DNA of 64,000 nucleotides from Sipunculus nudus (GCA_026874595.1 CM049311.1:61010453-61074452); one strand, 5' to 3'. Counted from the stretch's first letter, positions 44,033-58,075 are shown. Numbers and translations: made by a program. Notes: generated by a model from the sequence alone, not told the origin.

Positions 44033-44241
44033 ATGCCCCGGAATGAAAGACTTAAAGACCCAGAGGCTGTGGAGGTATTCATTCATCAATTCATCAGGCC
44101 CAACTTAGTTATGGGGTTTGGTAGAACGTCCAAAGACAAAGCCCTTTACTTGTCTATACCCCTGGGGGTGCTTTATGCTTTAGGACACTGCTGCAGCTGT
44201 GAAACGTTAGAATTGTTAAAAGAGAGGCTTGAGGGATCCAG
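44033..44241 (+). CDS. Weak first- or internal-exon candidate
   Basis: ATG immediately follows ggtaggcacag; the frame is open for 69 codons and ends at an ideal donor (ATCCAG/GTGAGG). It reads MPRNERLKDPEAVEVFIHQF, IRPNLVMGFGRTSKDKALYL, SIPLGVLYALGHCCSCETLE and LLKERLEGS. The composition is protein-like and GC is locally raised. The acceptor lacks a pyrimidine tract, so a first exon is as likely. No family recognised. Confidence 0.33.
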
Positions 44242-44259
44242 GTGAGGTGGCGCTAGACC

Positions 44260-47200
44260 ATTCAGAATGCAGGAATTCCCTTATCACCTGGGCTTAAACA
44301 CCAGCAGATGCTATTCTTCCACAGTCCAAATTGCTGACCAATTGCCCCCAGCACACTCCAAAGATCTGATGACCAATATCAAAGACCCTCCTGATTTCGC
44401 ACCAAGGATCACACATCTACGGTTCTGATCTGACAAGGGTGGTGAAAATCACCTAAAAGTCCCCTATCACCAGGGATAAGATCTTATGTCAAATCTAAGC
44501 TTGGGGAATTTTAAGCCTTATACCCAACAACTTCACAGCTTGACCTCTGGTAAATCAGGGCTAGATGACTAATTGAACCCCCTTAGGGCCAATTAACAGA
44601 ATCCATGGTTGGCTAAGCCCTGGGTGAGTTGACATAACCCTTCCTCATGTTGTGAGCCTATCTTTCCTTGATCTTGGCAGTTTTGCTTTGGTCAAGACCA
44701 AACAGTACAAACACAGAGCAGACCTCTGACCACCACTGACCGACAGCTCTGACCCCTTCTGTGTATCCTATAAGGCCAGTCCCAAAGGGCCGAATCCAAA
44801 CTCCATTATGGATCCACTTGTTGGTCTCTTGTCCATAAGGGATCCACCCTGTCTCTTCCTATCTTTAGATCAAGTAGCCATGTCCACCCAATCAAGACAT
44901 CTGGTCGGTCCTGTCTGTGATCTGGTTAACAGTCTCCCCTCCCCTTAACAGGCCTGTTCTAAATCTCAATTATACTGATACTTTCTGAACATACCTCATA
45001 AAAGCCATGGCCTCATAACAGCCATGACCTGTAGCTGATACTTGTAACTGATGATACATGATTTTTCTTTATTCAAAAGAGGTCATCTTATACAAGCCTG
45101 GGATATACTGAAAGTCAAAGCCTATGACATGGGAACTGGACTTAACCAGTCTCTTTCTTTCTGCTGACACTTCACCATTTTGCCATGGTGATCCTTTGTC
45201 ATGGTGATCCTTTGCCATGGTGATTATCTGCCATAGTGATTCTTGCTTGGTTTTAATTCTGGACATTCAGCTTCACAGTCATGCAATCCAATTACTCTAA
45301 ATGCATTAAGTTCCTCTCAAGATAAACATAATAAAATGAATAAAGAAACTATTTGGAAGAAGGTCCAAAGTTACAATCTTCTAGTTGATGGAACTGATGT
45401 ACCACGTATGTGGGGATCATGATCACACTGGTTTCAATGTAACTAAATATATAAAGTGTATAAATGTCCCTTTTTGGTTTTATGGTAATTTTGCCTCATA
45501 ATCTGGACTGGAGTTAACAGTTTTTGTCTGCTAAGAAAGGATTCTTTTAAATATCTCTTTAGGAAGCGAGCATTCTTGAGCTTAGTCAAAAGCAAATAGT
45601 AACTTTTTATTTAATTTTTTTATGTATGGTTTTAATGTTTTTTTTTATTTTTCTCTTTTTAAATCAGATTAAGCATGATGTGTGGTCTTATTAAGTTTGT
45701 AATGCTTTTTTTGCATACAAAATGCAATGAAATTGTAACTGGAAAACTTTTTTCTGTCTTCAGTCAATTATTGAGATTTGCAAAATTATGATTACTCAAA
45801 GAAAATCTAGTAAACAAATTGGTCCTTTGCAAATGAAGTTCAATCTGAATTCAGTCCCCAAATATGCATGACAAAGGGGGAAAAGTCACTAAACATTAGC
45901 AAAAGTGAACTGTAAATCTAATTAGTTAAAATATACAAAATTTATGATTTGTGAACATGTATGACAAACACAATCATTTATTATTGTGAGAAAAAGAAAT
46001 CCTATGGTACATGCATGCAACAAAGACCTTGCATTATGAACAACTGGATGACACTATGACACCAAATACTGTCACTAGGGGGCAGCAGCAACAGTTCGAA
46101 CATCAACTGTTCATGCCTTCAGTGTACTCAAACAAGGTTAAACTCTGACATGGTATGAGGCAGCTATTAAATGTCTTTACTTATATATCCAGTAAAAAAG
46201 AAGACAAAATCTATTACTTTATTAAATCTTACATATATATCAAAATATGTATAAAAATAAGGTTGGGAGTGACAGGCATTGATTTTTATGAAAAAAGAAA
46301 GAGGTATGTGCATGCCTATGATGATTACTTGAACCATCCATCTCAAGTCCTTGGTGGATTATAGACGGTCTTTAATATTTGGTAACCTATTTCATGAGGT
46401 GAAGTAGATATATTTATTATTCAACTAGTTTAAAAGAACTGTATCAAACTTTTTGGAAACTTTCTAGTCCTCCCTTCCCAGAATTTCATTGTAACTTTTT
46501 CTAACTTTATAATTCTATAATTGTTTATTCCAAGATCTCACTACTTAAACAAAGATGGTTATCCTAGCATTTAACCAAATAAAATTTTTTAAAGTTTAAT
46601 AATCTTCTGTAAAAAAAAACTCATAAAAAATACTAGTTTCACTTTTGAGCTTATGACCTTCCCAGCTATTCTATCTGGATTTCAGGATAATAAAGTTATA
46701 GATAACCATGTGATAAAAAAGTGGTTTTATAAAACCTCACTGATTTGATTCCTACAGCTACAAAATTAAAAATAAAAAGTTTGACCTGAAGCAGATATAG
46801 AGATATTACATAACTGTATGTGGTTATACACAACAGTATCAGTTTGCCTCAAATCAATTTTGAACCAGACCCCTGAACCAATCAATAGGCTGCTTTTCCC
46901 TAACAGAGACAGAGAGACAATGTAAGTGTACAGTGATGTTTTGTTTTTAGATTAACCAGGCAGGTACATTCTTGGCATCTGTAATATTTGGCTTACTCAA
47001 TATCCTGCTTCTAATTCACAAGCGGTCTTCCTTATTGATTCAGACGACTCGGGTAACCAGTCTCGTTATGAAAGCTGGTCCTCCTTATTTTGTCAACCTG
47101 GGGTTGTGGACATTAAGGTTAATAAAACACAGACATAATACCTTTAAAAATGATGAAGAACCAGCTATAGTGAGCCCCTGACACCACTTGTGGTCAAGCA

Positions 47201-48290
47201 TTTGTTTCTCTAACATGTTCTTGGATTTTGTTTGAGCGTCTGATTATGCTGACCTCCCTATTTATATCAGTGTAGGCCATTATACCTGGCTGAAGATAAT
47301 ACACCAAGGCTGTACTTTAACCTGCACACGAATCAAACATCTGAGCATCTGCAAACACTCCACACTGTCTGACATGACTCTCACTACAGAATGGATCAGG
47401 GTCTAGCTATGAAACCTAGTGGGTAAAGTTTGAAAATTCGAAAGGATCACAAGAGAAAGCTGTCTGAAGGAGTCAACTGGAATAATGCGTCATTATAAGA
47501 CACTTATAAATACCACAGCATTATGTCTAAGAAATAAATAACAGCTGAATTAAAATTTTCTAAATATTTATGTCTCCCTGGTCTCACCAGAGTGCATAAT
47601 ACCTGATGGAATTTCACTGGTTCTAGCAAACAAATAATTTTAGGTAAAAGTCTTCAGTTCTGATGGGTAAAAATGTTAATTTTGTCCCAATGTGCTGGAA
47701 AACCATTTATCTAGAAGAGGACTGGATTTTAAACCTCATAAGAATCACAGATTCAAATCAGATGAAAATTGTTATACTGATCACATAGAATACAAATAAA
47801 AGCAGCCACTGTACAACATAGATAACCAGAGACTGTAATTCATGTTTTAAGTTAAATGACTCATCACTGGGTCTTGTGTGGTAAGTCATGTGATATTATA
47901 AATAAATGTTAATAAACCTGGCATGAATAAAATTCAGAAACCAAATCAGGTCCTTGTACCACAGAATGATGCACAGGCACAGAATGATGCACAGGCATGC
48001 AATGCAGCATAACCAAGTGCAAACAACATATAACCATACCTTCTAAGGAACACCATAAAAACAACAATACCAATAGGGGAAGATACCTGTATGTAAATTT
48101 AAACAATTTCACAAAGAATGATCAAGAACTATACTCAAATAGTGTTGTTCATAAGGATATCTGATTGACATCCAGTGCCATGGTGTTACATCTCCAAGAA
48201 AATGTAACACACTCATGTTTTTTCTAAGACACCCACACTGCGTTCCTGAATCAACCACAAGTAGTCGAGTTGCTGCCTACATATATTCAT
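44260..48290. other. Non-coding stretch with small tandems
   Basis: Four copies of a ~20-bp unit (catggtgatcctttg) lie at 45175-45245 and two copies of an 18-bp unit (cagaatgatgcacaggca) at 47955-48000. The open frame at 46972-47181 begins near a CpG patch but lacks convincing splice sites. Confidence 0.45.
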
Positions 48291-48295
48291 AGCAA

Positions 48296-48379
48296 ACCTA
48301 TGAATTGTCTATAGTACAAGGTTTTTTCGATGGATGGATTTGATGAAAACCTTGTACTATAGACAAAATATTCATAGGT
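48296..48379. repeat. Long near-perfect foldback hairpin
   Basis: The left arm acctatgaat-tgtctatagtacaaggttt pairs with the right arm aaaccttgtactatagaca-aaat-attcataggt. The arms are about 33 bases with one 4-base bulge and a 16-base loop (gatggatggatttgat). The near-perfect pairing suggests a young foldback element or a structured RNA hairpin of pre-miRNA size; strand of any transcript is unknown. Confidence 0.85.
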
Positions 48380-51300
48380 ACCCCCTTCTGGCAACTGACT
48401 TGGGGTAAACCTGCTCATATGTAAGCACTGTTTGTCCTCAGACTAGTGGCACATTTTTTACAGTCAACATGTTTCTTCTCTTTGGGTGGGCTGGAATTTT
48501 AAATCTGCTCATATATGTTGGGATAGTCATAGAAAAGGACTCTGTGACCTGAGTGATATGCTACTGCAGAACTAAAACAAAATACCTATACAGAAAGAGG
48601 TGTGCTGGTTAGGCTCAATATACTGGTAGGAAGCTACTTATGTGAACAAATTAAAGGATGTATTAGAAGAATCTGACCTTAATGGCTAGATCTGAACATA
48701 TACCCAACCTGAAAATTATATTTGTATTACAAATATCAAGAAAATGCTAGGTAGACACAATAAACATAGACAACAGTATATATGTTTGTAAATGGATATT
48801 TACTGAATATGATTAACAAATGGTTCCTCTGTTTCGCCTATCTGATTCTCATTTGCATTTCCAAATGTGAGATAACTCAAAATTTAGTCACTTTTCAGAA
48901 ACAAAATGACTCAATTTGCAGATGTAGGAAGCAAAAGAATAAACTTATAACAAATAATTTTAGTATTCCTGGACACTGAGAACTCATCAAGTTCCTTGGT
49001 AAAACTAGTAGTCTTCAATGACAATTTCTTTATCTGGCTTCTAATCCCAGTTTAGTTTTCCAAAGTGGCAGGTTTAGTGATCATTCAACATTGTCTTCAC
49101 AAAAGCATAAAACCTATGGGTTCTTTCTCTGGAACACACTGCTACAGGTTTTCAGCATGCCTGGACATCATATGATTACCTTCTGATGACCAATACATGC
49201 TTTACCACCTGTATTAACACTGTGAAATTAAAATTTCGATCTCTTTAGGGACCTGAAATTGCCTGGGGCCTGGCACCTGGGGTCCTTTAAGGGTAAGGTT
49301 GATAACCTTTGGAACCTCTGGGAGGACTACCTTTCAGGAAGGTGGGGTTGCCAAAATCCCCTGAGGTTTCAGTAGTCATGCTTTTCAACAGGTCCAATCA
49401 ATCCCTTAACTACAGCAGATTGTAACCCGAATGGATAAATCAGATCGCTGTCCATCTTTTGAGTGTTCTTAAGTTTACAGACAAAAGACTGAAGGAGTCA
49501 ATATCTGCTTCCAGATGGACTTCTCAATAAAGAATACAAATTGTACCAGGTAGTTTTGATGTCCAGCAGAAAATCCCACTGATCTTAAAGGAAGCTCATT
49601 AACACACCTTTATTCAAACCCACTTGGGAGTCCTTCGATGAGTCTCTTGGATGGTCATATCAATGGCTCTAAATCAGCCTCCAGATACATATAATTTTAA
49701 CAATCACAATTATTATGTAACACCAGTATTTTTATGAATATTGTTTGGTGCAACTGGGAAAACCTTTCCTGATATATTTGTCTGATCACATTGTCCTGTG
49801 AGACCCTATGTAAATGCTGATGACACTTAGAATGATTGAGTATTATGGTTTATTTATTTTTTTTAAATATATGCTGAATAGTGGACCAAAATGGCAAAAA
49901 GGGTAAAACTAACTCTTTTGCTCAAAGGGAAAACAATTTTTTTTTTCAGAAACACTCTTTTTAGGGAAGGTTGTTCAAGGAATATCTTGAGTAAACCATT
50001 TATGGGATTTATTGTGTGAACAGTCACATGTAGCAATGTATTAGTGTGAGTAATGATAATCTAAATATGACACAAGCTATCCAGATAATACTTAGGCAAT
50101 TGCCAATTCTACAGTACAACTCTCTCAGAGGGCAATATTGCAGCCTAAGAGAGCACACATTTCTTAGTTACTGACATTAATTATATGCAATGAAATAAAG
50201 GTCTGTGGACCTAGGTATTGTAAACAATATACAATAGTGACAGTGTGGTTGTACATCAGGACCAGATGATTAATTACTGGATGCCATCCACTGGAGACAA
50301 TAGACAAACAGAGGAATCACAGGACCTGTTCTGGTCGTATAATTAGTTTTCTATGCAATGTGAAGTCTACAAATGGCTTTGGTTATGAAAGGAGCTGCAA
50401 TCAATATTTGCAGGTTCTGACAAATTCATAGATGCAACACAAGGGTATGATTTGAAAGGGAGGGTGTTGGAGGAGGGCGTGACCGAAGGAATGGACGTGG
50501 GACCTTAATGCATCTCAGATGACTAGGTGATGTAACCCCTCTTCTACAAAACCTTTGATTGTCCTCCCAAGGGGGTCTTCCCCACAGATAATCCTGATCC
50601 CAGATCATGAAATACTGCCCTCCAAACCCAGAGATTTCCTGTGTTAGTCCACCCTATGTCAGGGCCAACCCTGATAATATCAGTTCTTCATGGGGACTAA
50701 GATGGCAGATAAAATCTTAACAATCAGCTTATACCTGCAGTTAACACAAATTACAGGATATGTGCTTTAACATGTTTGTTGGAGCCTCATAACAATTACC
50801 AGATTGCAGCTGTCATACTAACTGCTGACACCTTGGGACTGGGCACCCTGAAAATTATAGCATTGGGTACACCTGGGAATAACAACTGGAGGTCAAGAAC
50901 TTTTGATGAAATGTGTCATTGCAGGAACAGCAGTTATTTATAAGGACTTCTTAATCATAAATAGAGGGAGAGAAAAATATACATGAAGCAGCACAAGTAA
51001 TGTTATGGTTAGATGGCCAAAACCTGATCTACTTGACATGTTAACCAAAACTCAGATCCCTGAAAAGACCAAATAACTTGTATGACAAAACAAGGATGTC
51101 TATTTTCATGCATTTAAGGCCCCTCACCAGCTGAGAAACTATTCCATAATACAGCACTTGTACATCAATTAAAACATTTTTAAATACCTCAGTTTACTGT
51201 TTTTCTGGACTTTGAATATACAAAAGAATTTTTTAACCCTTTTCTTAAAAAATTTTGGAATTTATAGGCTTCAATAGGTAACACAGTAATCCCTGGGATT

Positions 51301-53220
51301 TTGAAATCCCTGGACTTTTGCAGCAAGAAGAGTTGCACCAATATTTATAGCATATGGTTGATTTTATCTCTGATATGATCATAGAAAACCAAATGTATAT
51401 GTATAGGTATGTCTATAAAGGAGCATTATCTGACATACCTGAATATAAAGAACCATGTTAATCTGAATATACACTAGCAGTTGATATGTTGAGAATGTGA
51501 GCTGATGTGTTTAACCTTTGGTCTCTCTCTGGTAGAGTACACTGGGGATAAGGAGTTTTTAATGCCTACACTGGAGGATTCTCCACCTGGTCCAGTGGCT
51601 TTTACATAACCAATCAGATTATTATCTATAATTGAGAACAGACCACTCAAACCAAAAGGTCGACCACAGCATACAGATCCCAAGGTCAGTCAGTCTTGAC
51701 AAGTCTCATGGCAATATCTTTTTAGCTGTTTTGTGTGACAGGTGAAAATTCCTGTGTCAACAGAATCCTAAGGTGATATCAGTTATTGATTGATAAAATG
51801 AAAATAATGAAACTAAAAATGGAATAGTTTCATCAAGAAATGATCTTAAGAACATAAATACTTGTCTGAGCTTTTCCTGTAAGTCCCAGAAACAACATTA
51901 AAGGGAATGTTGGCCTAATTTACATTCCTGAAGACATTGTGTTTACATAATGATGAAGGACAATAACGTATAATTTCTTTATAATTCTAATTTCTCCTGG
52001 AAACCTTACAACTGGACCCGGTTCTTCTACAAATATTATTGCTACTGAAGCAAGTCAACCATTATATTAAATTTATACTCTTCTCAGCCACTTAATGCCT
52101 CATCTTTTTTCCATTATTGGTTTAATATATACATACTGCATGTAATACAGGTTTATGTGATCTGGCCATGTCTAAGTTATTTTAAATGTCCCTGATCCAA
52201 TATTCAGATCACACTAAATGAGATAATAATTGTCTCAGGGGTTTTAACTCTCCTTAAATATCAATACACCAGGTTTACCCATGCAGGTTAAAGTTAAACA
52301 ATGTTGAAAAAGCACCAAGCTGTAATTGATAAAATCCAGCCCAGACCTGAGAAATGTATTAGCAGCGGTCCATTAATATTTAATTTAAACCATGGTCACC
52401 ACAGGTTACAGCATCTGGAGCTGATGACAACAGCCCTGCACCCAGCCCTGTGACCAACACACCATTGCCCTGCCTGCATCAGTGAACATCCTTCTTACAT
52501 AAGAATTACTGCTACAGGGCAATGAGGGACTGGTTTTACATGTACAATCTGATATGGGTAATGGCTCAATTGGTCAGAGGTTAGATTAAATGATTTGTAT
52601 CATGTACACTTTGGGCAAAGAACTTGATTGTAGCAACAAGTGTAAGAGGAGAATGGTTACAGTAGAATTTTCTTCAAAGAAAGTAACATTTGTTCAGGAA
52701 CTGTTTTGCCTCAGATAAATTGTGATGCACATTGCTTTTAAAAGATGATAATACACATCAACTAACTTTACAGTGTGACTTTTAATTAACAATATGTAAA
52801 TATAAGTTTGATATATTATACAATCTACTGTCTTAAAGTCGTATTCTTTACCAATTTTTTGCTGCACTCCATGCTCAAGTCAGAATCTGTACATCAGTTT
52901 GGTAAATACAGAATCAATCACATTTGACCTCTTTGTAATGCACTTCATGATCATACAGTTGAGACAGTAATTAAGAATAACACCAACAACTAAAATAGTC
53001 AATTAATTTAACTATTTAACTATTTATCTCTTTTCTTGCATTCTGTAATCCTTTTAAAATCAAAGTATACATATTGTATATTATACCAGACCAATGATTG
53101 TTAATGCAATTTCATTGCATAAAATAATCATGTTCTTTTCAAAATTCTTATCATCCGTTTATTTTACATCCAAATCTTGCACCTTACATGTCAAGGAGCA
53201 ACGTCCATGTCTATCAAGCT
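48380..53220. other. AT-rich non-coding DNA
   Basis: No supported exon. The minus-strand frame at 51474-51683 is somewhat protein-like but has no clear acceptor. No large repeat seen. Confidence 0.4.
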
Positions 53221-53221
53221 T

Positions 53222-53395
53222 TCAGTCAAGGACGTGCATGGTGATTTTCCTATTTTCAGCTTATTAACTTTTTGGTGGACAAATTTCAGGGTGATATTCC
53301 TTTTTGCTGCTAATTAACTTTTTGATGGACATATTTCAGGATGATTTTTTTTCTGTTTTCAGCTTATATTTACTTTTTGGTGGACAAATTTTTCT
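53222..53395 (+). repeat. Three-copy ~60-bp tandem including an exon/donor border
   Basis: The series cagcttattaactttttggtggacaaatttcaggatgat occurs three times with small changes (ggtggac, gatggac, ggtggac). The last copy overlaps the 3' end of the candidate minus-strand exon 53374-53521 and its GTAAAT donor, so the earlier copies are duplications of that exon-intron border into the intron. Confidence 0.7.
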
Positions 53396-53521
53396 TGAAA
53401 GAATCTTCCCTGGATGTATTACAAGGAATATATCCCCGAATGCAGTAAATGGTTCTGATGATCCTATAACCATCAGGTAAACATCTGGTTTGACATATGG
53501 CTGTAAGTGTCTCCTCAAGAG
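53374..53521 (-). CDS. Internal exon of an unidentified minus-strand gene
   Basis: On the minus strand the acceptor aaagtaaattttaacag is followed by an open block in phase 0 reading LLRRHLQPYVKPDVYLMVIG, SSEPFTAFGDIFLVIHPGKI and LSRKICPPK, ending at a GTAAAT donor after 148 bases (one base of a split codon). The alternation of charged and hydrophobic residues (YLMVIG, IFLVIHPG) reads like beta strands in a globular domain. If the donor is ignored the frame runs to TGA 38 bases later through a lysine-rich low-complexity tail, which looks like intron. No family recognised. Same strand as the exon at 58079-58230, so they could belong to one gene; this is unproven. Confidence 0.55.
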
Positions 53522-53529
53522 CTGTTAAA

Positions 53530-55570
53530 ATTTACTTTGGGTGGTTAGTGCCAGTTCTGCCTGACTGAGCTTCAAGTTTTATAACTCAAGCTTGATTTGA
53601 CTTCCCCCAATTCATTGGTCACACTCAGGTAGCCAAAGTAAGCTTTCACTCACATCCCTGCTAGCTTCACTGACCACTGAGCCATAGTCATACAGGAAAT
53701 CTCAGATTAACTTTGTGTAAGGTCAACATGTCTGCCACCAACCAGCCTGTGAGAGCTCACCTGACTCTGGTGACAGGTGTTGACATCGGTCACACTGGGT
53801 GAGCAGAGACAATTGCTAATGACACAGGTCATTGCACCTGATCACTTGATTAGCTTGCTGCTAAATGTGATTTCCACTGAAAGTCAACTTACATGGAGTA
53901 ATTACACAAGCTATTTGTACAGGTACTGTGGGTGTCTGACACATGTTGACCTCGCTCATGCCTATAGGAGTTAAGACAATTTTCTTAATCCCTAATATAA
54001 TGTATAATTGATGGATTTACCTGGATAAAGCTGGATCGTGTAGGATGCCAGACAATGTGTACTATTTTACTGAAATTATTGTTTATAAAGGTGTATAGTT
54101 ACATATTTTAAAACTGCTTTGGCCACTTTACATTTCAGCTGCTTAGAGCAGATTTGATGCCAATAATACTGAAGTTTGCCTTCTGGCCAAATTCCCAGAG
54201 GCTGGTTAACTTTTCTAAACACTGCAGTAGCAATAAAGGTCAAGTATAGCAGCTTATAAGTAGTTAGTAATACATGAATGCTATTGACATATAGTTTTAA
54301 ACCACAACAAAAGTGGCATCAACAAAATTTTATAATGAGAAGTCCAGCTGTCAGCACAAATTGCAAATTCTATACTAGACACAAATGTCTTTGGTATTGG
54401 GGTTAAAAATAGGTTATGATATATCTAGAGGGGTATGGTGAAAGTCAGGTTAGGGTGGTACTGGAGGGTGGGGTGGGAGAAGGAGTACAGGAGTGGTCAC
54501 ACTTATTACTGGACCTATCAAATATCAGTATATTCACCCTATATCAGCCAGTAATAACACATTAACTGTCATTTAAGTTCAGATGAGGAGGGTGGCAGGG
54601 CTTCCCCCATCTCATTTACCCTCATTTAGATGGTCAGAGGGGTTCAACCTGTGGGCAGTAATCCTACCCTGGCCGTTTATCAGCCAATGACAATCCATCA
54701 AACTGCAACTACTGTTTCAAGCAAAGGTTTTGCAAAGGACAGATCAAAACAAACCTCGAACATGGATCTGATAAGCGACAGATAGAGTTAAGTTCAGGAA
54801 AGCATGGACTTCTTTCTTGCTGAGATAAGCTAGGGCTGCAGATTAGTTTACATATACAAGCAGCAGAAATATATGTGATACACACTGGGATTTTAGAGAT
54901 ATGATATCAAGTAAAAGGCTGAGGAAGACAGCCAGCCAAGTGATTCATGAAATACTTGATTTAACAAATCAAATTGTAACATCTGGAGAAAAACAAACAT
55001 TGCATGCACATGAACACCACTGCATTAACAGACTTTCATTCCTCTATGAAACTAAGGCTCAACCTTGTGTCCTTTCATGATAATATCTAATATTTGTCAA
55101 TACTATGTTTTTTCCTGTAATATCATCTATTTACTAGTAAATTGAAAGTTTATGTTTCATTAACAAAGATTAAATTTACTTTTTGAGACATAATAGTATA
55201 TAATCTATAGTTCTCTTTAAATTTAATGATCTCAATACTGGGTTAATATATCTGTGATTAATTGGTTAATTATTGTCAGAAAGATATTGATAAAGCTGAA
55301 ATTGAGGAACAACTTTGAATATGATACCACTGAAAGAATGTATGGACAGTCAATTTTTGAAAAACAATCGGGTTTTGAAAGACTTCCTAGGTAAAGACAG
55401 ATATGGAGATATCACTTCCAAATTTGCGCCAACGGTTCAGAAGTTACTTATTTTATATTTTCATCAATGACAACAGTCTAGGATTTTAAAATGGATTTAT
55501 TTACAATTATATAAATGCTTCATAAGTGTAATGATATTGATAATAACAACTAACATTCATAAGATTTATT
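53530..55570. other. Non-coding stretch
   Basis: Possible intron of the minus-strand gene. A box-A-like tatggctcagtggtcag (minus strand near 53675-53690) has no B box. No exons identified. Confidence 0.4.
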
Positions 55571-55710
55571 GAGGTAAACTGCTTTATGGACACCTATCAG
55601 TTATGGACACCTCTCTACAACAGACACTTCTGGCAGTCCCATGAAGAATCGGTCTTCATGCTTATAACCTCTCTAGTACAAGCACCTATATACAACAGGC
55701 CTAAGTCAAA
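55571..55710. mobile_element. Degenerate MITE fragment (ggacacctctctacaa family)
   Basis: Phrases ttatggacacctctctacaaca, ggcagtcccatgaagaa and acctctctagtacaagcac match the consensus style of the TACAGTGAAACC elements at 22663, 32488 and 35380, though the termini are eroded. A-run at 55709-55720. Confidence 0.4.
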
Positions 55711-56861
55711 AAAAAAAAAAGGTATGGTTTAGGCACTTTTCAGAATTCAGTGCAAACAGGCGATACTTTATTTTAATTTTTACCTTTTAATTTGTGTGTT
55801 TCGATAAAAATGTCATATGATCAGGGAAAAGCATGAAAATAACAGAATTTTTTGCTAAACAGGTGAAAGCACTACATAACAAAGGAATTTTTATCAAAAT
55901 TGTATTATTTATCTTCTTGAAACATGAAAATCAAAATACAAATATTTGTGTGGGGGTTAATATTGATGCAGGTGGAGCCTGAGAACCATTCCTTTTATAT
56001 TTTACCTAAGACAAACCAGTGTCTGTAATTTAAAGGTAACACCAATTGTATGACAATCACATCTAAGCAGAATGAGATTATGGGTTATTTTAAAGAATAA
56101 ATAAATGTCAAAACAGACAAGTCATTGGATTCATGTATTAGTTCATTGATTTTTCATTCATACTTCTTTCTTGTTTTTATTAATTTAATGTGGAAATGAA
56201 TTAAAATTATTTCAAGCAGTTTTTAGAAGAATGTGTTGATTTGTATGATCCATTTGACCCAAGTGCTTTTTAACCCTCAACTGTGTGTAACAACAAAAAC
56301 TCCCAGGGGGGCTGAGAACATGGCCTGTTCCAATACTACATTAAAATGACGTTCAAACATATGACACCGAAAAGGCTACTATTTCATTCAAATAAATGCC
56401 ATTAATCACCAGTGGGAGAAATGTGAAACCTACAAAAGTGTTGCTTTGAAAAGGCTGGCTTCCAGGGGTAGACCCAGGGATCTCACGATTTTCTTAACAA
56501 GTGTGAACTATGAATAGTTAATCATTAACATTAATCACCCAGAAGGCCAGGAAGTAGGGATTATCAAAGGACAAGGTGGACACGCTCCCTCCCCTTTAAA
56601 GCATCTCACATTGATCACCAATCCTCATTATAATGCGATTCCGTGCCTGTAAAGGCCAGCCCTACATAATGCATTTCCTTCTTAAAAACTTCTCTAAGTG
56701 CCTGGAGGTCTTTCAGAACATATCTATCCTATTGTTGTAGAACAGAAGGTCCTGGCCATTAGAAGGGTACAACTGACCGAAAAAGGTGCTAATGACTGTC
56801 TCGCACACCTTCAACTAACCATAGTGTTCCTACCTACAATAAAAACCACCAAATGTACAGC

Positions 56862-56887
56862 ATGGCGAGTGGCGGCCATGTACAGAG
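56862..56887 (+). CDS. Weak first-exon candidate (MASGGHVQ), strand ambiguous
   Basis: The plus strand reads cagcATGGCGAGTGGCGG, then CCATGTACAGAG and GTAATG: eight codons with a good start context and a moderate donor, CpG-rich in an AT-rich setting. The minus strand through the same bases also gives a start (ccATGGCCGCCACTCGCC) followed by 15 open codons and TAG/GTAGGA. Either reading could be a first coding exon; both could be chance. Confidence 0.27.
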
Positions 56888-56949
56888 GTAATGAAAAAAT
56901 CCCCAATGGACAAATTCCTTTAGGCATGCTATCCAAAGCTTAAAGCACA

Positions 56950-58075
56950 TAGTACATGGTAGGAGAGTGAGACAAAAAGTACATGCAAAGTTACGTAAGG
57001 ATCTGTACAGAGCCAGATCATGTCATACACAATTTTTAAATTATATTTTATCATTTTCTGTTTAGTTTAAGATACAATCACCCTTTTTTTCAAGTTTAAC
57101 TCAATAATGTAATGTTTCATAATTAAAGTTGAATCCCATTTTTAAATTTTGCTTAACAAAGAGACCCTCTGAGAAGATTCACTCCATTCTCTATTAATCC
57201 TTTATAAAGCTAAACTTATTTGACCTGAACTGATAACTGTTTTCTGACAAGTTAGAATATTATTTATCTAAAGTTTTTATGCAACAATTTAAATTTTGTG
57301 AGAGATGCATGATGACCATTCAATACTGGATTGGAATATGTGATGACCATTCAAAATTGGAGTGAATTATGTGACATACAATTATCCTAGATGTGTCAAC
57401 AACCATGCACATTTAAGAACGTGGGATAGCTACAAGGTTGTCTGTGCTTGTGGTGTACATTAAATCTTGATTTTGTTTTCATTGTTCTTTTCCTGCTCAG
57501 AACAATCAAAGAAAATGTCACTCAAAAGGCGTCTTTGGTTCCTGACTGATTTTAAAACAATTCATTAATAAAAAGCATCAGTATATATTAAACGCACTGT
57601 AAATTTTAAGAATTTGTTGTTTTTTTCGGAAGGAAGGGGGGGGGGGGGGGGTCTTTGTGTCTAGATAGAGAAAGGGCCTCAAGCTCAGAGGATTTAGCCA
57701 AAGAAGGGGATTTCATGATTTTGCCATTTTGGGACTTTATATAAAATCCTTCTACTTTCTGCCTTTAATTCTCTGGTAATCCCCTTTCCCTGCATATGGC
57801 CTTATCAAATTTAACCCTCCAAGGCTTTGAATAAGCCCTGCCACACAACAATATTTAGCAATAAGCATTTTCCAGCATATACCCTCTACATGGCAGCTAT
57901 CCCATTGATGCCATAGTAAGTGGTTGTAGCTGGGGGAGGGTAGGGAGACCTTGATGGCAAGGAAAGAAAGAGTGCGGGGGAGGAGCTTCGGGCTATTGTT
58001 GGACTGGCTTCCTGGTGCTTTAGAGGGTAACAGTTTCCTGTAAAACGCATGGTGATTAAACACAATACCACCAAG
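56950..58075. other. Non-coding stretch with poly-G run
   Basis: A two-copy ~37-bp tandem (atgatgaccattcaatactgg) lies at 57305-57380 and a G run at 57636-57651. The minus-strand frame 57752-58063 lies in what would be the intron after exon 58079-58230. Confidence 0.5.

Noticed and set aside
52556-52640. atggctcaattggtcagagg, box-A-like on the plus strand
   Set aside because: No B-box follows within tRNA distance and no cloverleaf can be formed.
53640-53695. Box-A-like tatggctcagtggtcag on the minus strand
   Set aside because: No B box at the expected distance; a short box A match alone is not enough to call a SINE or tRNA.
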